Made by a program: the position numbers and the translations under genes
Source: Nemopilema nomurai
Lineage: Eukaryota > Cnidaria > Scyphozoa > Rhizostomeae > Rhizostomatidae
Length of the DNA: 64,000 bases
NCBI GenBank assembly: GCA_003864495.1
Contig: ML133450.1
Location: 415,968 to 479,967 of the forward strand
Direction: 5' to 3'
The notes under the pieces: generated by a model
What the model saw: only the letters and a program-made list of their open reading frames with translations
What the model was told of the DNA's origin: nothing
Databases searched by the model: none
Part shown: in pieces, positions 47,927 to 61,672 of the stretch
Position numbering within the stretch: the stretch's first letter is position 1
Layout of the letters: each line of letters starts with the position of its first letter

Positions 47927-50181
47927 TCAGCCACTCCTTTCATTGCTGCACGCGGTTGACAAGTCTCTCGAGCACCAATCTTGCGTTATTTGGCAAGAGC
48001 AATCTGAGGCAACTTTGCACATGCACTGCTTCGAGCAACTGTCAACACCAACTTGCTGTTGTGGAAAAATTCAGAAAACGCATTAATGGCATGTAATTTG
48101 TTTTATGTGGAGTGAGACATTTTTGTCGAGTCTGACTGAGCAACTGAACGAAAATCTGTTGCTTGTAGAGTTATCGAACTTTTGAAAGCTCGAAGATGGT
48201 CTTCTTAGGCCATGGTCACCAGTAGTTGTAACAAACGAACTTGGTGAAGCGCAGCATGGAAAGCATGCAGGATATCAATTAGGGCGCTTCAAAATAGCTG
48301 GACTTGAGCAACACAATGGACACTTCTAATTGCGTGGCCAGTGCGAAGAAACAGATAAAGTAGTTTTTAGAGTAAAGTTATTTAGCCCTATTGAGGTGTT
48401 TCGATGAATTTGAATTAAGTAACAGAGTTGAATCTTTCGAATGCTTTGTTTTCTTTTTGTTAATCCCCATCCATGGTGCTCGATTGCCCTTTTCGTGTAA
48501 GGCATAACACCTTACGCAATAACAACTTTGGGAAATCTCCCCACCCCCCATGTTTGCCCCCTTGGCCTTGACTAGACTATGAGTGGTATGCACAGGCAAA
48601 GAAATGTATACCTGTCCACTTGCATGTGGATGCCGCCCAATAATTGCGCTGGCAGCCGTAAGCAGAGTGTCTGCTTGACTGGCACTGAATCCACAAACAG
48701 TCTCCAACTTGTCCAACACGCACTCCTTGTTTGAATCGATGAGGCCGTGGGCTGGTCTTGTTGTGCTGTCTACAAATATCGATATGCATTTGTTTTAAAA
48801 AACTCGAGCCTGCAACCTCTAAGCCTATGCAGTCTGTGTCATCAAATTAAGTCAAAAAGCATCAAAAAGAAAATTGCACGAGAGTGCTCAACTGCAAATT
48901 TCAAAGTAACAATTTTCCCAGAGCAGCATCCCAGATGGTTGTATGGCTGCATCACTATGAATGGAGGCTAGGATCCTAGGGCTACTAGCATTAGAATGAT
49001 ACTTACGTGGAAACGAGGTTGAAACTTTTTGTTTGAAAACGAGTTTAATATGGTTTATGTGTTTTAATGGAGGTTCACATTTCAAGGGTGTAAATTGAAG
49101 GTGTATTCAGTGTATGTACTCACCGCAGTTTCCCCAGGAGGAGGATGCTGGCCAGAACCCCCCAATGGGGGATACCAACACTGGAAATCTTATTGATATG
49201 CCTAGGGATAACAAATTCAGCTTTATGAATACGAGGTCTTTGCTATTCTGCGTATTTTTATGCTCTTTCTTCCTGAATCCTGAAGGGGTTGTTTTGTAGG
49301 AGTGAAAATAGTCTATTTCATTTTCCATTTAAACAGTGCAGCCCTTTTTCTTGTATGACAAAACCCTGACATGGAATATCATCCTCATATAGTGTCCACA
49401 CATTAATTACAGCAGTTTTAACTCGCTGAAGTATAAATCTTGTATAGATATTCGTCTTATTATTATAATTCTTAATATTTCTATTATTATTTTTATTATT
49501 TTTATGTACGACTGTCAATGAAGCGTGTCAAAATGGCAGATGAAGACGCAAACTATCACAGAAAAAGCGATCCTCTCAAATATCACATCACACCGCCTTA
49601 ATCTTAATTCTAAACATATTACTATAAACCAGCTAAAATAATAACAGTTAGCAAACTTTTCTCATTTCACTGTAAATATCATGGCAAATTTCCTTCCATA
49701 AATTTCTTATATGCTCATATGACTTTAGAGGTTCTTCTGACAAAACAAAATGCCCAAACATAAGGCCATGGAAACTCGATCGTTCGCAATGGTACAACGT
49801 TAGCAATTTGTTCATCTCAGCTTGCAAAGTCCACTGAGAAGCTGCAATGTACAATGCCTGCCAAAATTGTTGGCACATTTGCGACAATTCTTTGACTCGC
49901 GTTCACTCGTCTCCCTCCCCCCCTTCGAACAATGTTGTGTTGCTGCTAAACGAAGCGTCAATTTTACACCAAACTTTTTCCCCAGATTGACTGAATGCTT
50001 TACTTTGTTGGGGAAGGAGGGGGATTAACAGCTTGTGGCGTGTCAAAGAAATGAAAAATACAAAAACCAGAGAAAATACTGAGGTGTTCCAAGGACTTTT
50101 GGCAGGCATTGTAGGTTGTTTCAACTAACCTTGACAGGCTGCTGTGAAAGCAACAAGTAGAAAGCACGCAACTGTCTTCAT
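47927..50181 (-). CDS. Secreted Cys-rich protein, paralogue C
   Basis: Same four-exon structure and exon lengths as paralogue B: 50181-50130 (signal peptide MKTVACFLLVAFTAACQ), 49180-49124 (PIGGFWPASSSWGNC), 48769-48612, 48055-47927, with a TGA stop at 47929-47927. Predicted 131 residues, 10 mature Cys. It differs from B at only a handful of residues, such as I/T in the signal, VKVSPIAGFF versus VLVSPIGGFW, E/D at the exon 2-3 junction, G/R before HPHASGQ, and L/I in the last exon. Intron lengths differ from B, and no TATA-like element was found just upstream. Confidence 0.82.
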
Positions 50182-52764
50182 CTTCTACGAATTCACGCTC
50201 AAACTGAAGGAAAACATTGATCATTGCTTACAGATCTCTGTGTAAACATTTTATTGGAATATGTCCTCTTTAAAACTCGGTTTTGAAACAGTTATAGAAA
50301 TCAGTTCGTGTTTTTGTTCTGCACTCATGAAGGCGACTATGATTGTCATATCTACGCTATCAGTTCCTTGTCTTAATAAATGGTAGAATGCAAAGGAAAG
50401 CCACGTGTATATACAACAGCATGTAACAAAGGGTGTCACCATGAAGAATATTCAATCAATTACAGTGTGCACATTTGGATGCAGTACTAAATGAAATCTA
50501 TGCTTACCGATTTCCTGTCAAGACACCTCCCTTTAAAACACTTAGCCTTCATTCTGTTACTTTTATACTAGCTGGCCGGCACTAATGGAACAAACATTGC
50601 CTGGCATATGTATAAATTCATAAATTGCCATTGCTCAGTAGCACTTGATGTTTGCAAGCAAAATTACGAGACTGGACATTTGCCTGGCATTTTTATGAAT
50701 TGCCATCAATTACTGACACTTGATGTTTGTAAACAAAATTACGAGGCTGCAAGAAAGGTTGGCGAATTCGTCATCTTAGCGCAATGATTTGGCATATGTT
50801 TTGTTTTTGCTCCAGCTAAAAAGAGCACATATCGCTGAAATCCAACATTTTTGGGTGCTATTTTGCTTTAAAACTGAGTCAGTTGTTTCACGATGTCTTC
50901 AATAATGTAAGTCCAATGGCCTTGAAGGATTCATGCTTGCTTGTGTAAGGCTGATGACATCATTTAATACCCAATCGTAGCCAATGCTCTTGTGTTTTGA
51001 ATACATTTGCCAAAATGAAGCTTTTGATTGATGTCATGCATACTGTATAAAAAATAGTAGTTATTGCTTGCATTTGAGTGCTTAAGTGATCACTGTTCAT
51101 CATAGTAGTAGATTACGTGCATTTTGATTATTGAAAGTACTAATCGTGCAGCATTACATCAACGATTGCTCTGGCCTTTAGTAAATTCCCAATGTAAATT
51201 TCCTTATAATGTGAATCCATCAATTGTAAAGAGCCTGATTTTATTGCTATTCTTTTCTTTACCATGTAGAGTGACCAAGATCAAGAAGCTCACAATCACC
51301 TTCTTTATTTTACTTTATTGTTTTTGGTAGTTCTGTCTCTTCAGTTTAATCATTCATTGTCTGTGTCCTTGATACTCGAAGCAGTTTTGCTTTTGTTAGA
51401 TCTTTTGAATTCTTAAAGGTGGAGGAAGCAGGTTAACGTTGTCATTATTAAAAGGCTTAGAAAGATATTTGCCACTTAAGAACCTTCAGTTTGAGTATTA
51501 TCCAGTTATAGTTTACTATAACAAAGTCGAAAACCCACCCTACTCGTGTCTTGGATACGGTTTAACGTTGTGAAATGGTCAAGAAATTAGAGCTCATAGG
51601 CACACTAGAATTTTTGCTAATTGGGATTTACAGCTAGGTCAATAGCAAATTATATGCTTGAATTTGTGCAAAACAGCTGGCAGAATATGTCTGCTTGGAT
51701 GTTGTTGACCTTTGCCGACTAAAGTCGTTCTATATTAGGTGGAGGCATGGGCTCTGGTAACAGAGACAGGCTACGTTAGACGTTTCACTACAGGTTAAAG
51801 GTCATGAGGTCACACAGTCATGAGGTCACACAGTCGCAAAGTCTTTCTTAGGCCAATGTGTAAGAAGTGCTGATAATGTACCAAGAGTTGATCGGAAAGG
51901 GTTTAACGAAATGAAGAAAGCATGGAATGCATTGAAAATCTGCCCCGTTTTGAATAACTTTATTTGTTGGAAATGGAGCCAAGCTTTTCGCTGAATAGAA
52001 AATTTGGCGGGCGATCAAGAGCAGTGCAGTGTTCATGTGATTCGTGGCTTGGGAGCGAAGTGATTCTCGCAATACTACTCAACCTAAACATGTTAGAAAA
52101 GATGCTTAACTCTGTAAAGCGCTTCTTTCGTGTATTTAGCTCGATGCATGATATATCAGTCTGTACTACATGCAGTAGCCTATGACCTTGCCAGCCAAGT
52201 TGGAAAGGCATTTTCCAAGGGGAAGCTGATTAGAACTCCTGTTCCCTTTCATTTTCAAACAAACCTCACTATATTGGGGTTCTTGTGATAGCCGCATGAG
52301 AATCGAAATCACTATTTTAGGTCTCACCTGACGATTTATTTCAACTCTTAATTGATATTGAGTGATGAGCTGGGAAGCAGGAACCTTTGCTTATTGGGAT
52401 ATTAAAAAGTTTGCCTTCTTTGTATTTGATTATTTTTCAGCTGTCTTTTTTGCTTGTGATGTCTTTGCACTATCTATTAACACTTTGAGCATGAATATGG
52501 TGATCGATTTCAAATAACATACGCTGAATTTTACATATTTTTCAGCACAAATGCCTGTATTGAATCCAGCCCTTTGGAAACACCTTCAAAACATTGGAAC
52601 ACAATCAAGGTCCCAAAATCCTTGCGCAAACATCCAAAGATACCCACAGTAATGCAAATGAAAAGGTACTGCTGATAATGCCCTTTGTCCAGGAGGTTTC
52701 AAAGCCATGAAGACAATGCTAGGTATGATTTCAACTAATTATAACACAAGCAATTATATTTTGG
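50182..52764. other. 5' flank of paralogue C and RUSF1 3' flank
   Basis: No gene recognised. Contains a second copy of the paralogue 5' flank (about 50590-51900, related to about 45650-47200), an internal direct duplication around 50625-50745 (GGCATTTTTATGAATTGCC and ACTTGATGTTTG segments twice), and a 19-bp direct repeat TCATGAGGTCACACAG at about 51805-51838. Confidence 0.5.
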
Positions 52765-55700
52765 CTATACAACTTTCGCATCAACATCTTGACTCTCCCA
52801 GTCAAGCCGCCACTCGTCCGGACCAAACTGGGTAGTACTCATGTTCCAGCCTTTTTTAGTAAGGCCAGCATAAAAATCTTGGAACAGTCTACTTGTGATA
52901 TTTTGTGCCAGTGCCACCAGCTCCCAAGGTAGTTCTGGATCGCGTTGATTTCCTAAAAAAGACAAAAAATTAAAGGGAAGTTACAGCCAGTACGTTTCGA
53001 CTGGAGCTCCACAAGCAACTGGCAATTTCAAAGAATGGTTGCATTTTTTCTATGCGACTTGGCTCTAAAAGGAAACTTGTATTTGAAAAGTTTTATCAAC
53101 AAATTTATAATAGTTCATTCAAACAAATGAAATACACCATATCAGCATCAAAAGTGTCAACTCGGTGAAAATTATCCAATCAATCGTGTCACCATTGTGT
53201 AGGTACAGTTTGAATAGAAAGGTTCCCTGTTAGGGACCAAAAAAGGGAGCCAATCACCTGAGTGCCACTTTGAACAGAGCAATGATACTGCCTGGGTTGC
53301 CGCTTTGTCCTGCTGAAATAGCTCCTGGGAATAAAACACGTTCTCCGGATATGAACGAACGCACGTGTGAAAATACGAAAAATTAAATGAAACCACAGGA
53401 GTAGTTTCATTTGAATAATTTTTATCGCATGTTGCCGAAAATTCTAGAGAGTGGTGCATAATTTTGTTAAGGGCCTTTAAAGGAATTGAAGCATATTTAA
53501 ATTGCTCCGAGCCAACAAACTCGAACTGTCAATCAATCTACCATTTCACGTGGTCACCTCCACTGTAGATTGCACGCGATATGCCTTTGAATCTACTTTA
53601 CGTGCACAGTTACAATGTGACTACACTGCGCATGCTCTGTATTGTCTATTTTTAGAAAGTGCTTGATCTATGCTTCTATTCCCTTTTCTAAGGGTATAGT
53701 CTCAACTGCAATTTGTGACGCTAACAGTTGGTAAAGATAAAAAGCTATAAAAAAGGAAATTAGAAAGCATCCCAGCACGAAAAATGTTAATTCTAGTTGA
53801 AGAAGTCGTGGTTTAGCTGAAATTTTGTCGAAGGCATGAAAAAGCGTTTATTTTTTCTGATAATTCTGTAGAGTGAAAATTATAGAATTCTTCAATAAAT
53901 TTTTTATACAAAATGATGCAAGATTGACATACCGCCTTCAATGTTTCTTGAAATAAAGCATCCAACACGAACACCGCAAAGCAGCATTCAGCAAGATCTC
54001 TATGAGAAACATCCTTGTGAAGGGCAATCCTTACCACCCCTTTGGAAGGAAGCAAAAAGGAACAGCATCTTAAGATAAAGCATGCAGAAAGAAGGGACTT
54101 ATCAACAATTCTGATTATGGTTTGACCTCAAATAATTTTCATACGGAGTAGCATTCAAAATGCATATTTTTCTTTTGGTATTCTTGAGAATAGTGCAGAA
54201 CATTGTAAATGGGGTCAAAGTAGACAGTTTATGCAGCCTTAGTGAATATGCTTCGATTTTTTGGTAATTAGATGCAGTTAAAAGCCAAGCCAATGACTTT
54301 GAGTCCTGTACAGTAGAGCAATATGACGAAAGCCTTTTCAATTTGGCACTGAATACAAGGGAATGTGCTCAAATTTCACTGTTTGAACAAGGAAAGTTTT
54401 CATTAAGTTAAAGGTCGTGAAAGTACCCAAGTAGAATTGGGACGAGAAAGAATCGATTGAAAAAATTACATTTCAATGTAGCCTTTAGAAAATACTCTTA
54501 CCTTTTTGACTTGCCAGATCAAGTCTTGTGATGTACTTCGTATAAAACGAGTTTGTTGCAGCACTGTTAAATTCCCTTGAACTTAAAAAGCAGTGGATAC
54601 GTTAGCAAGTAAGACATATCAGCCTATATCTGACCGAGAGAAAGCGCCTAAATTTTATGTCTCCAAGAAGAAGCACTGTGCTAATTACAATTATTATGAC
54701 TAACATTATTAAGAGCGTTTATAACTGGGCAGGCTCTGAGAAAAAATGAAAGGCTTCCTCGCTAAAACCCAAAGTGACATTTTGCTCAAAAACAATAAAG
54801 AAAATGGTAAATTTCTTAAGAGCATGTTCGCCCCTTATAATATTGACCCTGCCCACGAGAGGCCAAAAAAGGAAAATAGTTGGAGTGTGTGGTAAAATGT
54901 GAGAACAGTATCTGGTGGTACGGTTTTGATTCTCTCTTTCACTTTTTGATAGGCCTTGGTATGCAACCTTGTAATTGATTCTCAAGATATGCACCAGAAC
55001 TAAGTGTTCTATTCCAAGTAGTCAGAGGCTTTATATGTTTAAAACAATGAGTCATATTAAATGAAAAAATGATAAACTAAATAAAGTAGCTCACTTTGTA
55101 ACTACATCTGAAAGCTTGCACCCGAGTTTTAATTTGATTTGATAACCGGGAGCTGTAAAGAAAAATATAAATAATCATTCGAAAACGTGACTTTTCGAGG
55201 CAAATGCGACTTGACGAGGCAGAATGTTTATACATAATGCAACATTTATGTACAAATTTTAGGCCAGGCCACGCCATTTGGTAACTCGCGTTATGTCGTC
55301 AGTCAAATTTTACAATTTTATAACAGAAGAGCTGACAACGTTCTCTAATTATGGTTGGACATGAAACCTTGATAAGCTCTGTCCTTTGAATAAGCAATTA
55401 TAAACATATTCTACATAATAACAAATCAGAAATAAAGATAGTTAAATGAAAACCACTCACGTAGAATAACTGGATCTCTTTTGCCTACTTCTTTTGGCGT
55501 TAAAATTTGTAATGATGCTAAGTAATGGCTCACAAGGATATGAAAACGAGGTAAATTGACTGTTTCCATGACGACCGCAGATACCGCCTTGTAGTTTGAA
55601 TATAAATGCAGAAACGTAAACACTGCAAACAGGGTCCATACCAACCTGCCAAAAATGCATTGTGGGAAATATTGTCAAGCAATTTGCCCAGCACCCTTCA

Positions 55701-58700
55701 TATAAAAGCTCAATTTGCAAAAATAAAGACTTCCGATAATCTTTGTTGGAAAATTCTTTGCCTGGGTTGGTATGGTGTCAATTTTGTAGTTCCATCAGCA
55801 ATTTGAGTCATATTGCACTTAGCTACCTACTTCATTGTAATTAATTGCCACAATGTGAAAAGATGCATTATTAAGGTTGGCATTGCAATGCCGAGATTAA
55901 ATAGAGCAAACCAAGGCTATCCAAACCAACATTATATCACAATACTTCAATATAATTAACATGCAATAAAATAGATATCATAATTGCTTAACACCATAAA
56001 AAGCAATGGCTGCAGACAATTGTTCCAAAGATTAGTGGCTAATTACATGAAGAAAGGTTCTCATAGAAGACTGACTTTCAAATGTGAGTTCTTTCATCAA
56101 TTCAGTTGGAACATTTTCATAAAAAACTTTAAAACATTACTTTAAACTTTAAAACATTCTAAATTCTCTGCATCAACTATTTGATAACTATAGGAATGCT
56201 TTGTAACAGAGACAAATATTAGCTGAATGTTACACTTCCGCTTGGTGCTAGCACCAATACTGGCTTTAGTGAATGACAAGAGATGGTGAGCTTGTATGGG
56301 TTGTCAGATTCACACAACCATTCTGAAATCCATGATAGATAGTCCATACTTACAAAGAGCTATTAGCCACTAAAGGAGTAACAATTAACCCAGCAATCAA
56401 TGCCATCAAATTCACCAGTGTTTCCTAAATGGAAAGAATTCATGTTAGGCTCAGAATGTTTATAGATACTGATAGTTCAATAGATTTCCTACAGCAGATT
56501 GTGAATTAGCCTTTAAATGTAAAAAGACTAATTGGCTTGAAATGAAAATGAATTTTTGCACTATAAATGAAAATTTTGCTACAGAAAAAGGTTTTGAATA
56601 CTAGATCATTTAATACAATATTGATGGTCTATTTCATAAAAATATGGCCAGCTCAAAATTGAGATGGTTTGGCATTCAGTGGCTCCATCAGCCCTCTTAT
56701 TAGATTTTTAGTCTCTAATTATATAATGTCATTATTCTTAATGATCTCTTCTATTTACTTTTCTGATCTAAAGTCAAGTAGCCTTAATTCAACAATTAAA
56801 GTAAACAATTTAATATAAAATCAATAGATATGAATTTTTGTCAAGGACTAACTGGTGGTGAGTGGCATGATACTGGGCACATTTAATTGTGTAAAGTAAA
56901 ATTTTAAACCCATATCTTTAAGGTAACACTTCCGAATTAGCACAATCTAAATTCTGGTTAATAGTTTAGAAGTCCTTGAATGCTATTGACTTTCCAAATG
57001 CATATCAGAAAATAGGTGATGAACCCTCTTTACCTGAACCTAGGACTCAAAAGCTGGGATTGAATGAAAATTCCTTAAAAACTATGAAAACCGAGATGGC
57101 TTGGCTCTTACCTGGCTTCCATCTTTAGCAGATACATCAGCCATGTTATCTCTTCTTGCTTGATGCTGTGTTAAGGATGCCCTAGTTGCACCACCAGCTA
57201 CACCAACTATTGACTGCCAAAAGAATGCAGCTTTATCAGAGACAAATCTCTTAGTAATGGGCAAAGAGAATTCAGGTTTCATTTGATACATACTTCTGGA
57301 TGGAATAAAAACTTACCAATGATCATCACAATTTCCTACCTTTGCAACACCAGAAAGGCATGAAATGAGTGTGAAATATCCTTTGAACACAGGTGAAATT
57401 AAATCCAGCGAAATTGAAAGGTCATTCAAGATATCAGCAAACAACCTTGAAAAGAATACCAATGAGGGCATAAACTTGAATGCTTTGACAGAGGTATCAT
57501 CAATCAAATTATTGACTGAAATTCAGAAAAAAGTCTCCCCTTCAATGTCCAGACTTCCTCCACAATCAGCTTCTCGCCCTTTAGTGATTTGAATTCCTTT
57601 TAGTGTCAAAGTAAATCTTTCTCAACAAGGCTATCAAAGAATTGGCAAATCCTTCAATATTGCTTATTCAGTAATCTTTCAATAGTGCCAAAAACTTCAT
57701 TATTTCACTTTATAATTTTAACTTTTTAAATCTACTTGCTACAACTGGTCAAGTGTGCTTAATTATAATACAGTATTTGAATTGAAAACTAATCTTTGGT
57801 TTGAGTTTCATCTAATGTCCATGCCTCTGTCTGGAGGCCAAAGTCCTTTGATAGAAGTAAGCAAAAACACAACAGCCATAGATGAGGACAAACAAACCTC
57901 CATCTTTTTGCATCACAGTCTAACTGGGTCCTGAAGAAAGAAGAATTGAGTTTCAAATAATTTATGTCTATAAATTCTTATCTTGAATAATTTTGCAATA
58001 TTTTTCAAATGAAGACATTACCCTTTGCTCCATGCAAAAAGGATTCTTCCTAGCATTCCAGTTCCATCTAGATAAAAGAAAATAACAAGTGTATCTAAAC
58101 AGGACAGTGAAAATGCCGCATTTGGTCATTGAGCTAAAAAGCTACTTTTCTTGGTCTGCATTTTGACAAGAAAGGCCCTTCAATTGCTGTTCCTTTAGAA
58201 GTTTTAATGCGAGATTTACAAAAGAAAATCTTGGCAAGCTATTTTGTTTGATAAATATGCTGGAATTTCAAAATCTGCAGGAATATCCTAAGTAAACATA
58301 CATTATACACTAACAAAGCAAATTCTAGCTGAGAGTATTACATCAGCAGGGCAAACAAAAAGAGGCAATTTAATAAGTTGGGAAAATTCATCTTTGTTTT
58401 TAGTAGTATAAGTTCTTTAAATATTTCAGCCTTCTACATGTAGGTTCCTTATAAAAAAAGCGTGTAGTGTGACTTACTCCTTTAAAGAAAACAAACCTTT
58501 AAGCATCCAGGTGATAGTAGCTGCCGTTGCTGTGGCAGTCTCGTCACCCACACCATATCCTTTGAGTACAGCTCTTGTTGCAAGTGTCCCAGTTATTGAT
58601 GAACAAAACGCCTTTCAAACATAACAAACTACATTACATAGTGTATTACACATTCCCACACCAATACGCTAACTGTGAAGTATAACTCAAAGTTAAATAA

Positions 58701-59833
58701 TGCTTATAAGTCTGCAAGTCTTTGTTGGTCATTGCATGATGTATTATATGTGATAGCCATTGAATATGGCTCATCTTCAACTACCTACATGTCAGGTGAA
58801 ATTTGAGATTTTCACAAGGGGGTCATCCCAGCAAAATGACACCAATCACAAGGATCTTTGGATCCAATTAAATTTGGATTAATCATTGGTATCAATGAGC
58901 TGACCATTTAAGTTTCAACTGCAGGTGTCAGATTTTGTAACAATTACAATGTTCAAGCAATACAGGGATTTTCTAAATTTTTTTATTTCTTTATCACTGA
59001 CTGGTGAACGTAAACACCATATAGATTTCATAACATGCCACAGCATGCTTGTTCTGTTGTGTTCCAAAATAGTTTATTTGCCAACCTGAGTTGTATCCCA
59101 AATTTGATATTCAATGTAGTCCTCGCTGACACTTTCTGGGTATCCTTGTGGCAAGAAAACAGTCTGCAAACAAGAGTAAACTTTTGCAGAAGGCTAAACA
59201 CAACAAAGTTAGAGATGTTAGACATTACTAATAAATTCAATTGATCAAATTTTCTAAATGGTTGTTTGCAAGATTAGGCTTTGAAAGTAATGCCGATTGG
59301 CTTCTTATAACTTAATTCGATTTTATTTAAAAGAGGGATTCTAGAAAAATGACCAAAATTGACTTTATTGTTGCCTGTGTATTTGGCATGTGGGGAGGGC
59401 AACAAAGGTCGTTGATGCGGTTGAGCACTATTTTCTTATGATGACTTTTGAAGTCTAACGCTGCCAGGCTTTTGATAAGGCGCTTTAATCGTTGAGTGGC
59501 CTTTTACTCGCGTTTTCGTTAAATATCCCTGACACAAATTCAAATTGACCAGTCGATCATTTGCAGAAAGCAGCCTACCGTCAGCAAACGGCGCAGTCTC
59601 ACGAAAAAACTTTTAGTTATGCCTGCTTTTGAGCTCTTCGATAGCTCGGTCAGGCTTTCTTGTTGCGATGGGTCAATTCTATATGTCCCAACAATATCGC
59701 TGCCGTATCTCTCTTCGACAAAAACTTTCATCTTGCTGAACGCCACCTCACCATCAGTGATGTAGCCTCGATTTCGTTCAATTTTCAAATCATTGCCAAT
59801 CACACAAGGTGAGCATGGGGTGGTTCCCCTTCT
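52765..59833 (-). CDS. RUSF1: RUS1 family member (DUF647, RUSF1/C16orf58-like), 14 coding exons, start not resolved
   Basis: Membrane protein of the ROOT UVB SENSITIVE family; animal function is poorly known. Exons: 59833-59579 (open frame limit), 59163-59086, 58611-58497, 58067-58022, 57930-57898, 57445-57340, 57213-57112, 56424-56354, 55645-55461, 55152-55095, 54575-54502, 54039-53933, 53324-53258, 52952-52765. All phases join from the first donor onward. Family landmarks in order: TVFLPQGYPESVSEDYIEYQ, LATRAVLKGYGVGDETATAT, DGTGMLGRILFAW, LDCDAKRWRLFADILND, GGATRASLTQHQARRDNMAD followed by VSAKDGSQETLVNL, then YSNYKAVSAVVMETVN, and the C-terminal GWNMSTTQFGPDEWRLDW. At least 409 residues from exon 2 on, plus up to 85 in exon 1, near the ~468 of vertebrate RUSF1. 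Exon 1 has no in-frame ATG before FSKM, so an upstream start exon may exist. Confidence 0.92.
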
Positions 59834-61672
59834 TTATTAAATTATAAGAAACCTAGTACTAGAACCCCAAAAATTCAAGCAACTTTCAGAACTAAATCGA
59901 TATTTTAAAGAAACTCCAAAAAATAAGATGGAAAATAAATCGTACCGGGTGTCTTGGTAATGATACGAAAATAATACAACATTACAATATTGCACACTGT
60001 ACCGAGTGTCTTGACAAAAAGTACCCCTGTTTCCATAAGAATAATGAACAAAAGATACGATATAAAATCTTACTGTTGTGTTATAAACTTTAATACAATT
60101 AATATGCAAGGGAAGGCACGAAATTTGTATTAAATGCTTATCTAAAAATAAAAAACTTTTAAGAAACTTTTAGTAGTAGAAACTAGTGAAAAATGAAAAA
60201 CTTTTAGTACGAGGACCCAAGCTAGATTTCTATAAAAGAAAAAACGTGTATGGGTGCACCCCAGATTTCCCCGAGGTTGACTTGCTAATTCGTCGAAATG
60301 CGTTGAAATAGTTGGAGAGTGTTGGGGGGGGGGGGGGGGGGGGGTGGTAATGATCCTCATCGAGTGGGGAAGTTTGCGAAATTCAAGGCGATTTCAAAAT
60401 TACTTAGTAAGTTCCTCATTTGAATAGTTTGATAAATTAAATAAAAGTAAATTAGAATAATTTGACTTTGAGAGATCATTGGAATAATATTTATTTCTGC
60501 TTGCTAGTAAACATATAATTGATGCAATTTCGCCATTGTACACCCTTTTTAAGAATTAGACAATCGAGCCAAACCTAGTCATTCTTAAAGATTCACCCAG
60601 TATGTGTCTAAATTATTTTTATGGTACAGTTCCGTCGAAACAGGGGGTTAGGGGTCAGGCTACAGTGTGTCGCCGTTATAACGGGATATATGAACTCCCC
60701 CTCTCCCTCACCACCATTTTTAGTTTATAACCGATGGCTCTGTGGTACTTTGATTTCATTATCCTTTATTTTGCGTCTCCTCATTTAACACGTTCGGAAT
60801 TGACATTCGAATGACAGCGTAGAGAAAGTCCATGGCGGTAACAAAAGAGCGTTTGATACTTTCTACAATCATACGCTTTCATAAGTTTTACATATTTCCA
60901 GAAATCTTTTGCAAATTTCGAACGCCTGGAGAGGGTCCTATATCTGAACTAACTCGCTTTGTGGTGTTATCTCAAGACATTTTGAGCTTTTCTATGCCAG
61001 AAAACTGAATCAACTTGTTCATCCTCTCGGTTCAACCAGAGTTGTCCCCCTGGTATCACTTTTTCCTCCTCCCCTACCCTATTCTCCTTTCCCTGCTGTC
61101 TTTTCCTACTCTGTAGCTCTTTGACATCTTGCTTTCTGTTATGGTCTTTGCAAGTTTGGGAGTGTATGACAGGTAATTTTTGGGAGTGTATGACACTTGA
61201 CTCCTAAAAGTAAAGGGCGCTAAAGTTTTTAAGCTGCCCCTGTAATATATTCAAGGCATCATTCTTTGTAGACATCTTTTCTTCAATATTATCACTTGCA
61301 ATGTAAAGAAATAACATTTGCTTTTATTCTCTACCACTGCACATGATCGATATTTCCAGCGATATTAATATCACCTGAATATAAGACGTCATTTTGTTAA
61401 TATATTTTGTGCCCGTAGACTATCTAGGGGTTTTCTGTAATGGCTTCTCGTGCCACGAGGACTTCCCCTTTCGGGGATTTCCATCTTTAGTGTCACATGA
61501 ACATGGGGAAGTCCCATCCTCGATTCATAAATACTCGACACTCGATCGCAACATAGTCACAAGAGAGAGATAGTCTGGAAGCGAACAATGGGCTATTGTT
61601 TTTTGCGATTGTACGCGCCTCGAGGTTGAACCAGCAACATCAACAACCCGAAGGTGCACAATCCGGCTGATT
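59834..61672. other. Intergenic sequence with a poly-G tract
   Basis: No gene recognised; contains the presumed promoter side of RUSF1. Minus-strand frames at 59837-60360 show no motif. Two adjacent short hairpins, CTCGTGCCACGAG and CCCCTTTCGGGG, lie at about 61447-61478, followed by CATAAATA upstream of the zinc-finger remnant. Confidence 0.45.
60324..60344 (+). repeat. G21 homopolymer
   Basis: Uninterrupted run of 21 G. It is long enough to be unstable, and its length could be a sequencing or assembly artefact. Confidence 0.9.

Noticed and set aside
61447..61478. Two adjacent short hairpins as a structured RNA
   Set aside because: Stems are only 5-6 bp, no known RNA family fits, and no wider fold could be seen.
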